Source: Ophthalmolycus amberensis (Eukaryota; Chordata; Actinopteri; Perciformes; Zoarcidae). Taken from it: 64,000 bases of DNA. The stretch covers positions 911,001 through 975,000 of the forward strand of contig JAFEUB010001122.1 in the NCBI GenBank assembly GCA_024529925.1, given 5' to 3'. Below, one piece after another: positions 14,201-24,784 of the stretch (within the stretch, counting starts at the first letter, position 1; the number at the start of each line of letters is the position of its first letter). Under the pieces are notes generated by a model that was not told where the DNA came from, did not search any database, and was given only the letters and a program-made list of their open reading frames with translations. The translations under genes and the position numbers were made by a program.

Positions 14201-16475
14201 GTCAGAGTGGTTCAGAAGCTACAGCCATTTTAATTTGGGTATGTCATTTTAGGCGGTTTTGCTCCAAAATAGGGGTGGAGTTGAACAGGTAACAATATAG
14301 TTATTGAATACAAATCAAACCAAGAGTGAGATCAATTAGTTAAACTAATAGTGTTAATATTTGAATGGGCCCCGGGACACTTTGTACTTGAAAAGTTGGG
14401 CCCCGAGATGAAAAAGGTTAAGAACCCCTGCTCTATATGACCTACATAAGTAAATGAGACCATCAGCAAGTAGATTGGCTATCAAAAGCCTTTTAGCGCT
14501 GTGACTTTTCATCCCATCATCTGCCCCGGTTTTAAAAAAGTTCTTTGGCTTTGTTTTTGACAATATACAGTCGGCCCTGTTTTCATTAGGCATGCAAAAG
14601 GACTCTGCAAGGCTGACACTCTTGCTTACCTGCTTGTCATTTCTATTTTGTCTGTATCTTCCACCTTGTCCCCAAGTAGGTTGAGTCTGATGGCTTCCAC
14701 CTCTATTGGCAGGCCTCCATCTATCCTTCTGTTGATGATGATTTTTCGGCCACTCCGGCTTGTTTTTCTGCTGCTTGTTCACATTACGGTTATTTTTAGT
14801 CGTGTAATTCTGACCTTTGTTATTGTGGCCAGGTTTATAACTATGATTATGTATCACTTCTTTGGTGAAGCCAGCACTTGCATGTCCGCTATCAGTGTTA
14901 TGGATATTGTGGTGTATGGCCTTAAAGTCATCTTCTCTGAAGGATGCAGCATTAGAAGTTCTGGTTGTCTGGACTTCGTGACATAGCTTCTGTGGAAAGA
15001 AAATGCAAAGAAATTAAATGTCAATGACATACCTGTTAATATTGTAAGACAACCTTTTTAAGTTTGGGAAGTACTTGTTGTGCAGACAAGCAGCACAAAC
15101 CCCGCATAACTTACACAAAGGTGCAAGTAGACCAAGAGGAAACCGAATGCTTGCAATATTACATTTCTGCACTAAAAGATGTAGCTATTCAAATTTGAAG
15201 TCTACAGTTTGTGAGGCTGTTGAAGTGTATTGCATTGCATCATACTGGGAGGAGTTACAAATATTTTGACTAATAAACAATATCAATGACGGAACACTAA
15301 ATAAAGTTGTGTGTACTATTTGACTATGAACATCAGATTTCCTTAATAGTAATTTAATCTTTTTTCTCATCAATTCATTGATTTAATTTTGGCCATATCG
15401 CTTTGCCTTCTTGCAACAATCCTGTTTAAAATGCCAATCTCATCTTTATTAATTTTTCTTAAATTTTCCTCTTTCATTTGAGTTCTGCTGTTCGTCTCAT
15501 TTAAAAATAAAAAAATAATTGATTATTGTAATTGACTCAAGTGTTGATTTGATCTTTCATATTGTGAATTTGACGGATGACAAAAACCTACATTACAGAA
15601 ACGTATCTCCAACAAACTATGCCGCCAGTGTGCAAGAATTCAACTCTTTCTCTTGCATTAGCCAACACTGAAATGTTACAGCATTACAACCTTCACAGGT
15701 GTCAGCTTTATTGCAGGGCTGTTGTATTAATTAAGCTGCATTAGTATTAGCTGGGTGCATCACATAAACTGGAAACCGAGTGCATCTACAACGATGCAGA
15801 AACCTAGAATCTTCCCTGTGATGTAATGGTGCAGTCAACAAAATCACTTTCAAAAAATGCGACATAAATCTTTTGCAAGTTTTGCAACAAGGACCTAACT
15901 TTAATAAAGAGATAGAAAATAAAAAATAGAAAGCATCCTGATTGGAAACATTACAAACTGGCATGAGATGTGCACAGCAAAGGACAGGAGGGCTCTACTG
16001 CGGGTGATTTAAACTGCTCAGAACATCATTGGTACCCATCTACCCAGCATCAGTGATATGACAAGAGCTGCCTGCGAAGAGCCCAACGGATATTAAAAGG
16101 CAGCTTCTTTCTTCAGAATGTGAGACCCCTTAATTAACCCTCCACATATAATGTTTTTCCTATGTCGAAAAATGGCACCACAAACAACGACAACAAATTA
16201 AGTTAATATTAGTTAAAGCTCATCTCACCTTTTTATAAGGGCCAGTATGCTCAACCTGGATTTTCCTCTTTCTGGCATTGCCTCTCTGACCACTCCCAGT
16301 CTCGTTCCTGCAAAACAGAATACATGTTTAATTAATAATGACCATAACATGCACATTACAGCTAATGGCCAACTACAGTTAAATACCGTCACCTGTGCGT
16401 AAAGGCGGGTGGACCAGGGCTCTTGACACCTTCTTCGACAGCAGCTAGTCCCGTGAACAGGTTTGCGAAAGCCAT
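8212..16475 (-). CDS. CCCH zinc-finger protein, ZC3H4/ZC3H6/ZC3H8 family
   Basis: Ten coding exons in transcription order: 16475-16393, 16307-16229, 14989-14630, 12471-12358, 12223-12109, 11981-11872, 11771-11635, 11484-9713, 9608-9510 and 8531-8212. They total 3189 nt, or 1062 residues. The start is MAFANLFTGL. Three tandem CCCH fingers lie at about residues 202-220 (C-X7-C-X5-C-X3-H), 232-250 (same spacing) and 255-274 (C-X8-C-X5-C-X3-H), with the family order CRHFLWGRCIK, CKYYVQGVCTK, FPCKFFHRKGKC. Exon 8 codes for a long Ser/Pro-rich, low-complexity region. The end carries two motifs resembling ZC3H4/6: an LFLCLSPYQQDEEQQ segment (compare RALFVRLTQRYQEDEEQ) and a terminal LKDLFKTLE (compare LKEVFKTFD). 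Known family role: nuclear RNA-binding proteins; ZC3H4 restricts extragenic transcription. The length fits ZC3H6/ZC3H4 rather than the short ZC3H8. The exact orthologue is unsettled. Confidence 0.85.
11982..12108 (-). other. AT-AC, U12-type intron in the CCCH zinc-finger gene
   Basis: On the minus strand the exon ends CATGCATA and the intron begins ATATCCTTT, the U12 5' splice-site consensus. The 3' end has TTCCTTGAC (U12 branch-site-like) 11 nt before a terminal AC. Removing exactly this 127-nt segment joins CAT-A to AG-TCA in phase 1, giving YMHKSFPCKFFH, the expected link between CCCH fingers 2 and 3. The nearby GT/AG alternative shifts the frame and destroys finger 3. Confidence 0.85.
12224..12357 (-). 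other. GC-AG intron in the CCCH zinc-finger gene
   Basis: The donor is AAG|GCAGGT and the acceptor CACACAG|GAG. Joining in phase 0 gives CIK-EDDCQLEH, which restores the exact C-X5-C-X3-H spacing of finger 1. The GT donor four bases downstream leaves the wrong phase. Only the 115-nt exon 12223-12109 separates this intron from the AT-AC intron. Confidence 0.75.
12692..14430. mobile_element. hAT-type DNA transposon remnant with 8-bp target duplication
   Basis: The ends are imperfect inverted repeats: CAGTGATTCTTAACC at the left and, reverse-complemented, CAGGGGTTCTTAACC at the right. Both are flanked by the perfect 8-bp direct repeat CTCTATAT (12684-12691 and 14431-14438), the hAT signature. 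The 1739-bp element sits in intron 3 of the CCCH gene. It holds a BED-finger remnant near its left end but no transposase catalytic domain, so it is a non-autonomous or internally deleted copy. A C(19) run lies at about 12999-13017. Confidence 0.85.
12954..13215 (+). pseudogene. BED zinc-finger N-terminus of a hAT transposase (ZBED5/SCAND3-like), broken
   Basis: Reading from the ATG at 12954 through the C-tract gives MDMFLKRKNSDSGAIP, then KSKCVRKYNPDFIK, an in-frame TAA near 13062, and then a region with CVECGLMLSNEALKPSKLKR and HVATKHP. The C-X2-C and H-X4-H spacing is that of a BED finger as found at the start of hAT transposases of the ZBED5 group. The stop codon and the absence of the RNase-H-like domain and C-terminal dimerisation domain make it non-functional. 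Confidence 0.75.
15940..16125 (+). mobile_element. LINE (L2/Rex-like) reverse-transcriptase 3'-end remnant
   Basis: The segment beginning near CATCCTGATTGGAAAC and running through GGCATGAGATGTGCACAGC has a partial reading resembling AKDRRALLRV, the ORF2 C-terminus of fish non-LTR elements. Related sequence occurs in reverse orientation near 28228-28465. It is frameshifted and lies in intron 2 of the CCCH gene. Confidence 0.6.
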
Positions 16476-17000
16476 TTTATTTTGCTCGTCATTAGTTATT
16501 TGTTTCTTCTGGTGGAAAGACTAGCAATATGTGGATGTGGCCACAGAAGTTATTAAGTAAAAAACAATTTAACAGCCACCTTGCAGAGAGGGGAATGCTG
16601 CCTCGCGCCCATAAAACAAGAACTAAAACAAAGCTGCTTTAGTCTCCCCCATGTATCACCTATCCTACCCTGCTTCTCTGTTCAGGCCTGAAATGCCAAA
16701 CATACGTTTAAGTTTGATTTGCGGTCCAGTAAATGTGTGTATCACATGACTCACTACATCGTTCCCGCATCGTTCACCTCTTCTTCCGTGTTTGAGAAAG
16801 ACGTCATGTCCCTGGACTCTACCAAGTACGGACAGAGGGGGGTGTAGACCGAAGACCCTGATACTTGAAGACATCTAGCGGTAGAAATATGTATCGCAGG
16901 ATATATATGGTACATAATGTATGCTGAACTTTAGGATTACAATACATATAGTACATACCCTGTTGCTGATTCTTAGAAAAAAATGTATTTTGTGATGCTG
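16476..17000 (-). promoter_or_regulatory. Upstream region of the CCCH zinc-finger gene, with a CRE-like site
   Basis: This lies immediately 5' of the MAFANLF start codon. It contains GACGTCAT at about 16800-16807, a palindromic CRE/ATF-like core, and CACATGAC near 16743. Promoter assignment rests on position and motif only; no TATA box is evident. Confidence 0.3.
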
Positions 17001-17768
17001 CTCTGGGTTGGGTTGATGGTCTATTATAATAGCAAATTCCACGAAAGTCTGTCTGTTAACGGAAGACATTTTTACATGTAAATAAAAAATGTAAATAACA
17101 AAACTAATAATGGCTGAGTTCCAATTATGTGCTCCAGTTTCAGGGCCCTGGTATTAATGTGTGCTGGCTCATTGTCACACTGTCATGGCTTATTTGGACA
17201 CTTGAATTAAACAGAGCCATTATAATTGTGAATGTTATCAGTAACACGTGTGCTTTTCCGACTATAATGAGTCAAAACGTCTGCTGTGAAAAAGGCTTGT
17301 AGTATTAGGCTACTTATAGACTAAATATCATATCCAACTAGGAAATGGAAAGAGACTCATTTAAACTGTACACACTTTAATAATGACTTTAAATTGTAGC
17401 CAACAAAAGTGCCAAGACACTACCTTGTTTTATATCTCAGTTTTTATTATTTTGATGACTATGTTACATGTTATTTTATCCGTCTTTTGTTTTTGTAGCC
17501 TTTATTCGACTCCCATTCATATCTCTGACTCTCCACCTGTGTTAAGTGATTAGTTTATGTTTATTATTGTATTCCCCAGTTTGAATTGTGCATGTTCCAT
17601 TGAGAACATAAACCATGCTCTTTGTGAAAATCAATGGTTGTACATGAGAAGTATCTGCTGTTCTGTCTTCCTTGTCAATTATCAAATTTAGCCCAAATAT
17701 AACCTTTGTTGTCCCGTGAGTTGTCACGTTACAATTATCTTCATTTCTTGTTGTTCTGTGATGAAATA

Positions 17769-18653
<885 letters not shown>

Positions 18654-19108
18654 TACTTTGAGATTTGGTTTGGCTACAGACTTGATAGACTAATATACTG
18701 AAATGAAAATATAAGACTGGTCTGTACTACAACACCCACAACACAGTCTCTCATTTAAATGCTTTAGCAAATACACTGATGTATATTTAACATAAAAAGT
18801 TGGGTCTATGGTTTTGGGTTAGAATAAATCAAATCCACTCTATCCAGTTTGCGTCTCTTTGTTACTGTCAAGAGCAATTCAATCTTAAATGTAATTGAAT
18901 CCCCTCGGCTGAATGGTGAACAAGCACACTCTGCTTCTCGTTAATCAAAGAGATAGCGATAGAGCCTGGACTTTGTTCCTCCACATAGAAGGCTGTCCCT
19001 GTGTCGGGCTCAAAGTTCAGGTCACAGTCACAGAGGTTTTGCCTCCGTTTGTGTTCCCTTCAGTCTCTGAACTCTTAACTGTCCATATTGAGCTGTCTGA
19101 GCAACAGA

Positions 19109-21184
19109 ATGACCCGTTGGGCTCTTATTGCTCCCCTCCTGCTGGGCCTGTTCATCCACAGTGCTGTCAGTGAAGATGCTGAGGACCCTGCTGCAACCGC
19201 ACCACCACCACAGGGCCAGGCCTCTGATGGCACACAGGCGGAGGACGAGGACGCAGAGTGGGGAATGAACTCCCTCAGAGACAGCTTTGAGTCAGTCGGC
19301 GGATACTTTGATTCGTTGCTGGAGTTCATGGGTGGACGTGATGGAGTGTGCCAATACCGCTGTCGATATGGTAAGTTGGTTAAATGGATGAGTACGTATA
19401 GTTTAGCGTTAGAATGATACTAATATTGATCAGCCGCTGTGGACCACCACTGATATATCATTTTAGAGCTTCAAAATATTTTACAATTTAATTTAAATTG
19501 AGAGGAGGAAATGTATTACTGCACTATCCCCTTAATACTGATTACGTGCAGTGGAAAGGGTTAGTCTAAGGGTTGGGTGTCCTATGCTCCAGTTGATAGT
19601 GTTTCCACCCCAATAACAATAAAGTCCTTCAAGAGAAAAAGAAAACATGTCTTCCTTTTTGGAATCAAATTGTTAAAGTCATAGATATTGAATAATTGCA
19701 AAAAAATCTGCCTCTTCTACCTAAAAAAAATACATAAACAGAACATATACGTCTCAAATGAAAGCCTTTTAATTGCCATGTTTCTCACAATAAGAGTGTT
19801 CATTTGATTACACTTCACCACATTGAATATATCATTTTTGTAAATTGCACTGATACTTATCATATCACCATTGTTATCATAGCTGTTATCATCTGGAAAT
19901 GGACTGTGACCCCATAATGATTCATGCAGTGACTGGGGAAGGTTACTAATAACACGTGAACCAAATAAGTAACCTTTGTCTCTCTATGTGCATGGGTCAA
20001 CTTTACACCCATGTGGTTTTCTAACTGCTGTAATACATGACCTACATCTGATATTGTGTCTGCTTCTCCTTTCAGGTAAAGATCCTATTCCTCGTCCTGG
20101 CTACCAGATGCCAGAGCCTGATGGGTGTAGCTCCTACTTCTTCGGTCTTCCTGTTCCAGAGGGGGTATGCTTCTTCTGTCTGTTCAGGACAAAGCCATGG
20201 GGATTTATGGAACTTGGAATTTTGATTGATACATATATACAAAGCTGAAACTACATGTGGAGCAAAAAAACATCATTCGGCAAAAAGAAAATAATATATA
20301 ACCTTTCGTCCTTAATAATTATCATACAGTCCATAAACGTCTTTATTTGACTGCATAATGGAATATATTTTGAGTTTACAGCAAAAATAACCACATGTGA
20401 ATGCCACATACAAATACATGTATCACCTCTGTTGTGTACCAGATGGATATGGGCATCCCTGCCATGACCAAGTGTTGCAATCAGCTGGATATGTGTTACG
20501 ACACCTGCGGCTCCAACAAGTACCGCTGTGACTCCAAGTTCCGCTGGTGCCTCCACAGCATCTGCTCGGACCTCAAGAAGAGTCTTGGCTTTGTGTCAAA
20601 AGTTGAAGGTTGGTTGTTTTAACCCATATTTTACCCAGGACTGAGTTACTGAGCCCATCCCTGTTTTTCAGCACCATTCTGCCTCAACTTCAGCTTTAAT
20701 AATTCAACAACTGGTTTAGGTACACGCTCTACTTGCATACAATTGTGGTCTCTGAGGGGACTGAAATACACCCAGTATGTGACAGCTGAAAAATATGACC
20801 AGTTGTGATACTTCCTAGTATTTTTTTATTTCCTACCATCCCCCCCAAAAATCGGCTAATCTATTTAAAGAAAGAAATTCAAATACAATACAAGCGATTA
20901 AAATGCTCACGTGCTTAAAACCTGCCAAGTACTGATAATTCAGAGGACTATGACATTAACTGTGTGCTGAGTGTATTTTAGAAAATGTGAAATATGACCT
21001 ATTATTCCTTACATACTGCTGTGTGCTGACTGCACATTCCTGCTTCTGTCACTTTCTCTCCTCAGCATGTGAAGCAGTAGCAGACACCTTGTTCAACACA
21101 GTGTGGACTCTGGGCTGCAGACCCTACATGAACGGCCAGAGAGCGTCATGCCTCTGTCAGGGAGAGGAGAAGGATGAACTTTAA
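19109..21184 (+). CDS. pla2g12b: Group XIIB secretory phospholipase A2-like protein
   Basis: Four exons: 19109-19370, 20076-20164, 20443-20608 and 21066-21184, giving 211 residues. The ATG at 19109 is chosen because it starts a signal peptide ([21 protein letters not shown]). An acidic, Ala/Pro-rich linker follows, then the Cys-rich group XII core. The usual catalytic CCNQHD is CCNQLD, with Leu at about residue 132 in place of the catalytic His; this substitution marks PLA2G12B rather than PLA2G12A. The protein ends in KDEL, an ER-retrieval signal. Established knowledge: PLA2G12B lacks normal phospholipase activity and acts in the ER of liver and gut in expansion of triglyceride-rich lipoproteins. 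It faces the ZNF318-like gene tail to tail. Confidence 0.93.
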
Positions 21185-21920
21185 AGCATGAAACACTCTC
21201 CTATTTATAACACTATCAACTAGAGCAGCTGTTGCAAAGACTGCTGTGTGGACTACTTGAGTAATTTATTTGGAAGTTATTGTTCTGGTCATTACATTAC
21301 TTTGCATCAAAATGTAGATGTTATTGTTAAAAGTTCAACTTTGTTGCAAACCAAAACTGTATTTGTTTATTTGTCAATAGTGTTTGTGTATGAGCACCAA
21401 TACAGTTGGCAAAGGCATAATATGATTTTGGAAAAGCAAAAATATTGTGGCGTGAACTAAACCTTACGGCACATAGCCTCTTGTGCTTCATACCCCAAAG
21501 GAAGTATGTATTACCATGTTCTACTTAGTATACAGTATGAATAAATGTTATGGACACATGCATGGATGTGATTATTTCATTTCATGGTACACTACTGACA
21601 ACATTCAACACAAGCAGAGATGGTCAAAAGTATTTTTTGCAAGTCTCAAGTCTCTTATGGTTGTAATAAACAATCTGTCATGTAAGTCTGCTTAGAACAC
21701 AGCATAGCTATATCTAAGGAAGTCAGAGCATGTACTGTATCATCACTCTATTGGTAGTATCAGCATTGATTCATATTTTGGTACACAATCACTTTAAACA
21801 GACTATTGAAAACTTTCCTTGAAAGTAAATGACTATATTTTTGCCCCTAAAAATGGATATAGACTAACCGTATTGTATAGTTACACTGATTCTCCTGTCA
21901 GTTTATAATCTACTGTAATT
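21185..21920 (+). other. Probable 3' UTR and flank of pla2g12b
   Basis: This AT-rich sequence follows the KDEL stop. A candidate AATAAA lies near 21539. No coding content was recognised. Confidence 0.35.
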
Positions 21921-21922
21921 TA

Positions 21923-22530
21923 AAGGCGCAGTTCACCCCAAAATCAAAAATACATATTCTTCCTATTTATCAATAGATTGTTTTAGTGTTAGTTGCCTTG
22001 TTTTGGAGATATCGGCTGTAGAGATGTCTGCCTTCTCTTGAATATAATGGGACTGTAGTGACCATTGCTTCCCAATAAAAGTCACTACGGTTGCTGAAAT
22101 GTTTGTTCTGACGCGTGCCATAAATAACGAAGTCCAGTTTCCAATATAGGCATTTTATTTCTCACATAATCAGTTTCACCACTTTCTCTTCAGTTATCCA
22201 TTTTGTCCATGAACCAATAAATCATAACATTTACATTCGTTAAATGTGCACGGTCAAAAACTGTTTGCTTCTGCCTATTAGCAACAACCTGTGTCCAATG
22301 ACCCCACTGATTATATTACCTGTGCTCTGATTTACACCAGCACCACGCCCCCATGTGGTGGGAGGTTGTACAAAAACAAAAACAATAAAATGGCTCTATA
22401 TGGCACTCTGCTTGTGGTGCTCAAAGCTCCAAAAGACACATTTGAAAAACTGAAATCACAATTTCTGGAAAGAGACATTGCCGTTGAGTCTCAAGCCTTT
22501 GAAGGGTAAGTCCAAAGTGGTGAGAAAGTT
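21923..22530. repeat. Teleost interspersed repeat
   Basis: The blocks GTTCACCCCAAAATCAAAAA, GGAGATATCGGCTGTAGAGA, GTGGTGCTCAAAGCTCCAAA and GGAAAGAGACATTGCCGTTG occur together in a repeat common in percomorph genomes. The 72-codon ORF inside it (22291-22509) is part of the repeat, not a gene. The repeat's class is not established. Confidence 0.7.
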
Positions 22531-23840
22531 AAGGCTGTGTTGACTCAAAGGGTCTATAAAAGGCTCATCTACTGTACACTGAACATTTCACAAATAAAGA
22601 CTTCAGCTTCTAGCTCTCCATTGTCACAATTGGCTTCATTTACGTCTGCAAGCTGAGGTTGTTTTTGTTCGTTTTAGTGGTCCTTTGTCTGCCTAAACTT
22701 TACTTACAGATAAATATTAACATGTTAAAGAACTAATGTTTACAGTGTTGAGCTGGTCAGAATGACCTCGAAAGAGAACTGCACCGATTTAGTGTCGACT
22801 ACTAATGTTTCAATACTTTTTTAAGACTTCACTTGGAAAAGCAATTTGAATGCAAAACATCTGCACCTGACACTTTTAATTATAAAAAATATATATTCAT
22901 CAACAGATTAAGAAAGCCTGCAAAACATACTTTGTTTAATCAAATGTAGCCTATACAGCACCAAGAAAAAAAGGCCGTTTAAAAACAGAGTTACAAAGTA
23001 GTTAATATTCACAGAAATGTGGAGCTGACACGGGTAATACCCGTCTCAGCCCAAACCGGCAATTAATGGCACAAAAATATTCTTTTGATAAAGATAAAAT
23101 ATACTTGTGAAGAGTTTGAGGATGATAGTCCGTCGGGGCTCACAGCAGGTTAAAATTATCCGTCATGACAATCCACACATCTACAGAGAAAGGAGAAAAA
23201 AATGTAAAACACGTGAGACCGAATGACAGTTACTCAATGCTGCTGACAAAGTTCCCTTTTTTTCATTGTGCAGTTAATAAAGACTTAATTTCTTAATTTT
23301 TAATGGACATTTAATTCTATATTATCACAATATAATTTAAGTGAGAAAGAAAAAGACATTCTGTGACGTTTTGTTGGTTGGAATCTGTTTTTACGCCTCA
23401 AATGGAGCATCATAACAAAACTTAACGTATTTCATGTTAAATTGGTGAATCATAAATAGGTAGCGATGAATCATTGCAGAAGAAAAACATTGTATTTGAT
23501 CAGTGGTTACGAAACAGAAGCAGTCCAAAGCGGGAACATTTATTCATTGATGAAGACACACGCTGTAACGTCACACTGTGATTTACTTACTTCAACCAGT
23601 CTGAGGGGGGAGGGGGTTAGCTGGCTGTGTGACTTTCTGCTTCATCTTCTGGTTAAACGCTTCAAGCTTGAAATAAAATAATAGAAGTGGTTGAACAATA
23701 CAGAACATAATTCATGTTTTACATTGTTGTAGCAGTGCCGGCCTATACAAGAACAGGATAAATGTGTAAAGAAACAATGTAATACGAAGGTGCGGTACTC
23801 CATGAGAAAACATAAAATTCCCTTTCTGAAAATGTTGAGA
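22531..23840. other. Intergenic, no gene seen
   Basis: Low-complexity AT-rich DNA between the converging pla2g12b and ZNF318-like gene B. Nothing further was recognised. Confidence 0.4.
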
Positions 23841-23849
23841 AATCCTAAA

Positions 23850-24630
23850 GATGCCCGAGGCCGATTTGATCAAGCATCTCAGAATCATTCTTAAGGAAAA
23901 AACCTCCTGCCTCATAGTAGGACCTACCGTACACTGACTTTCTGTGACATCGCTGTTTTACAACACTTTTAGCAGCAAAGTAAAAAATATGATCACATGT
24001 TGTAGTTTTCGGACAGTTTAAATTTCAAATACCAACGTAAACCATTTGATAAGCAGAAAACAGCACCACTCTTTTGTGTATAGGTTCTATATGAACACAT
24101 TTAGGCCTACTTGCCCAGTAGCCTCTTCATACGCTGATAGTTTATTTACCATGCTGGTTATTCTAGTAATTTATTTAATGTTACTGGGAAATGGCTCAGC
24201 TTTCACCCGTTTCTGTGATTGCTGGACAGCCTGTATAAGTAGTGACGTTGCATTTATCCAGTTGCCAGATATCTTAGTGTTGTGATCACTTTTACTCCTG
24301 GTATTACAGCGTTATTGCGATGGGTTGGAGAAGTGAGCGAACCTCGAATGAAATTCACCACAAACATTCTCCCTGCACGATGTCATCTGTGGCGTTTCAT
24401 TAATTTACTGTTATTCAGCGTTTTAGAGAATATTTCTCCTACATCTGTGACTTTCCACCATTTTCTCTTTCTTCTTTGATTCTTCTTAGCATTTTGTCAC
24501 GAGGAGCAGCTCCTTGTACTAGGAAGCTTTATGAATACGCCCCCTGGTCCTAAAGATAGGAAAAACATTTACATCACTCAGAATCATTGGTGATTTCCTA
24601 CTCTGAGACACTTGATAAATATGGGCCCTG
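23850..24630. repeat. Possible MITE-like element with imperfect terminal inverted repeats
   Basis: The left end has GATTTGATCAAGCATCTCAG and the right end has CTCTGAGACACTTGATAAAT followed by ATGGGCCC. Reverse-complemented, the two ends share the pattern ATTT-ATCAAG-TCTCAGA. Similar ends occur on short dispersed elements in fish. The interior has no coding capacity and the target duplication was not resolved. Confidence 0.45.
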
Positions 24631-24784
24631 GTCCACAAATGAAACGCATCAATTGTTGTTCAGCTCATCATGGCCCAACTTTTCAGCAGATTTAAGTGAA
24701 ATACTCCTTTGATATATCTTGATAACAAGCATACAGACGAACGGGACAAAACCTCCATTATCTAACCTCACAAAATTAGATGCA

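Noticed and set aside
13897..14292. 131-codon ORF in the hAT element
   Set aside because: It has no BED, RNase-H-like or dimerisation motif and lies in the noncoding interior of the transposon remnant.
22291..22509. 72-codon ORF (MSNDPTDYITCALIY...) taken as a possible small gene
   Set aside because: It lies inside a dispersed fish repeat whose blocks recur in the same order elsewhere in fish genomes.
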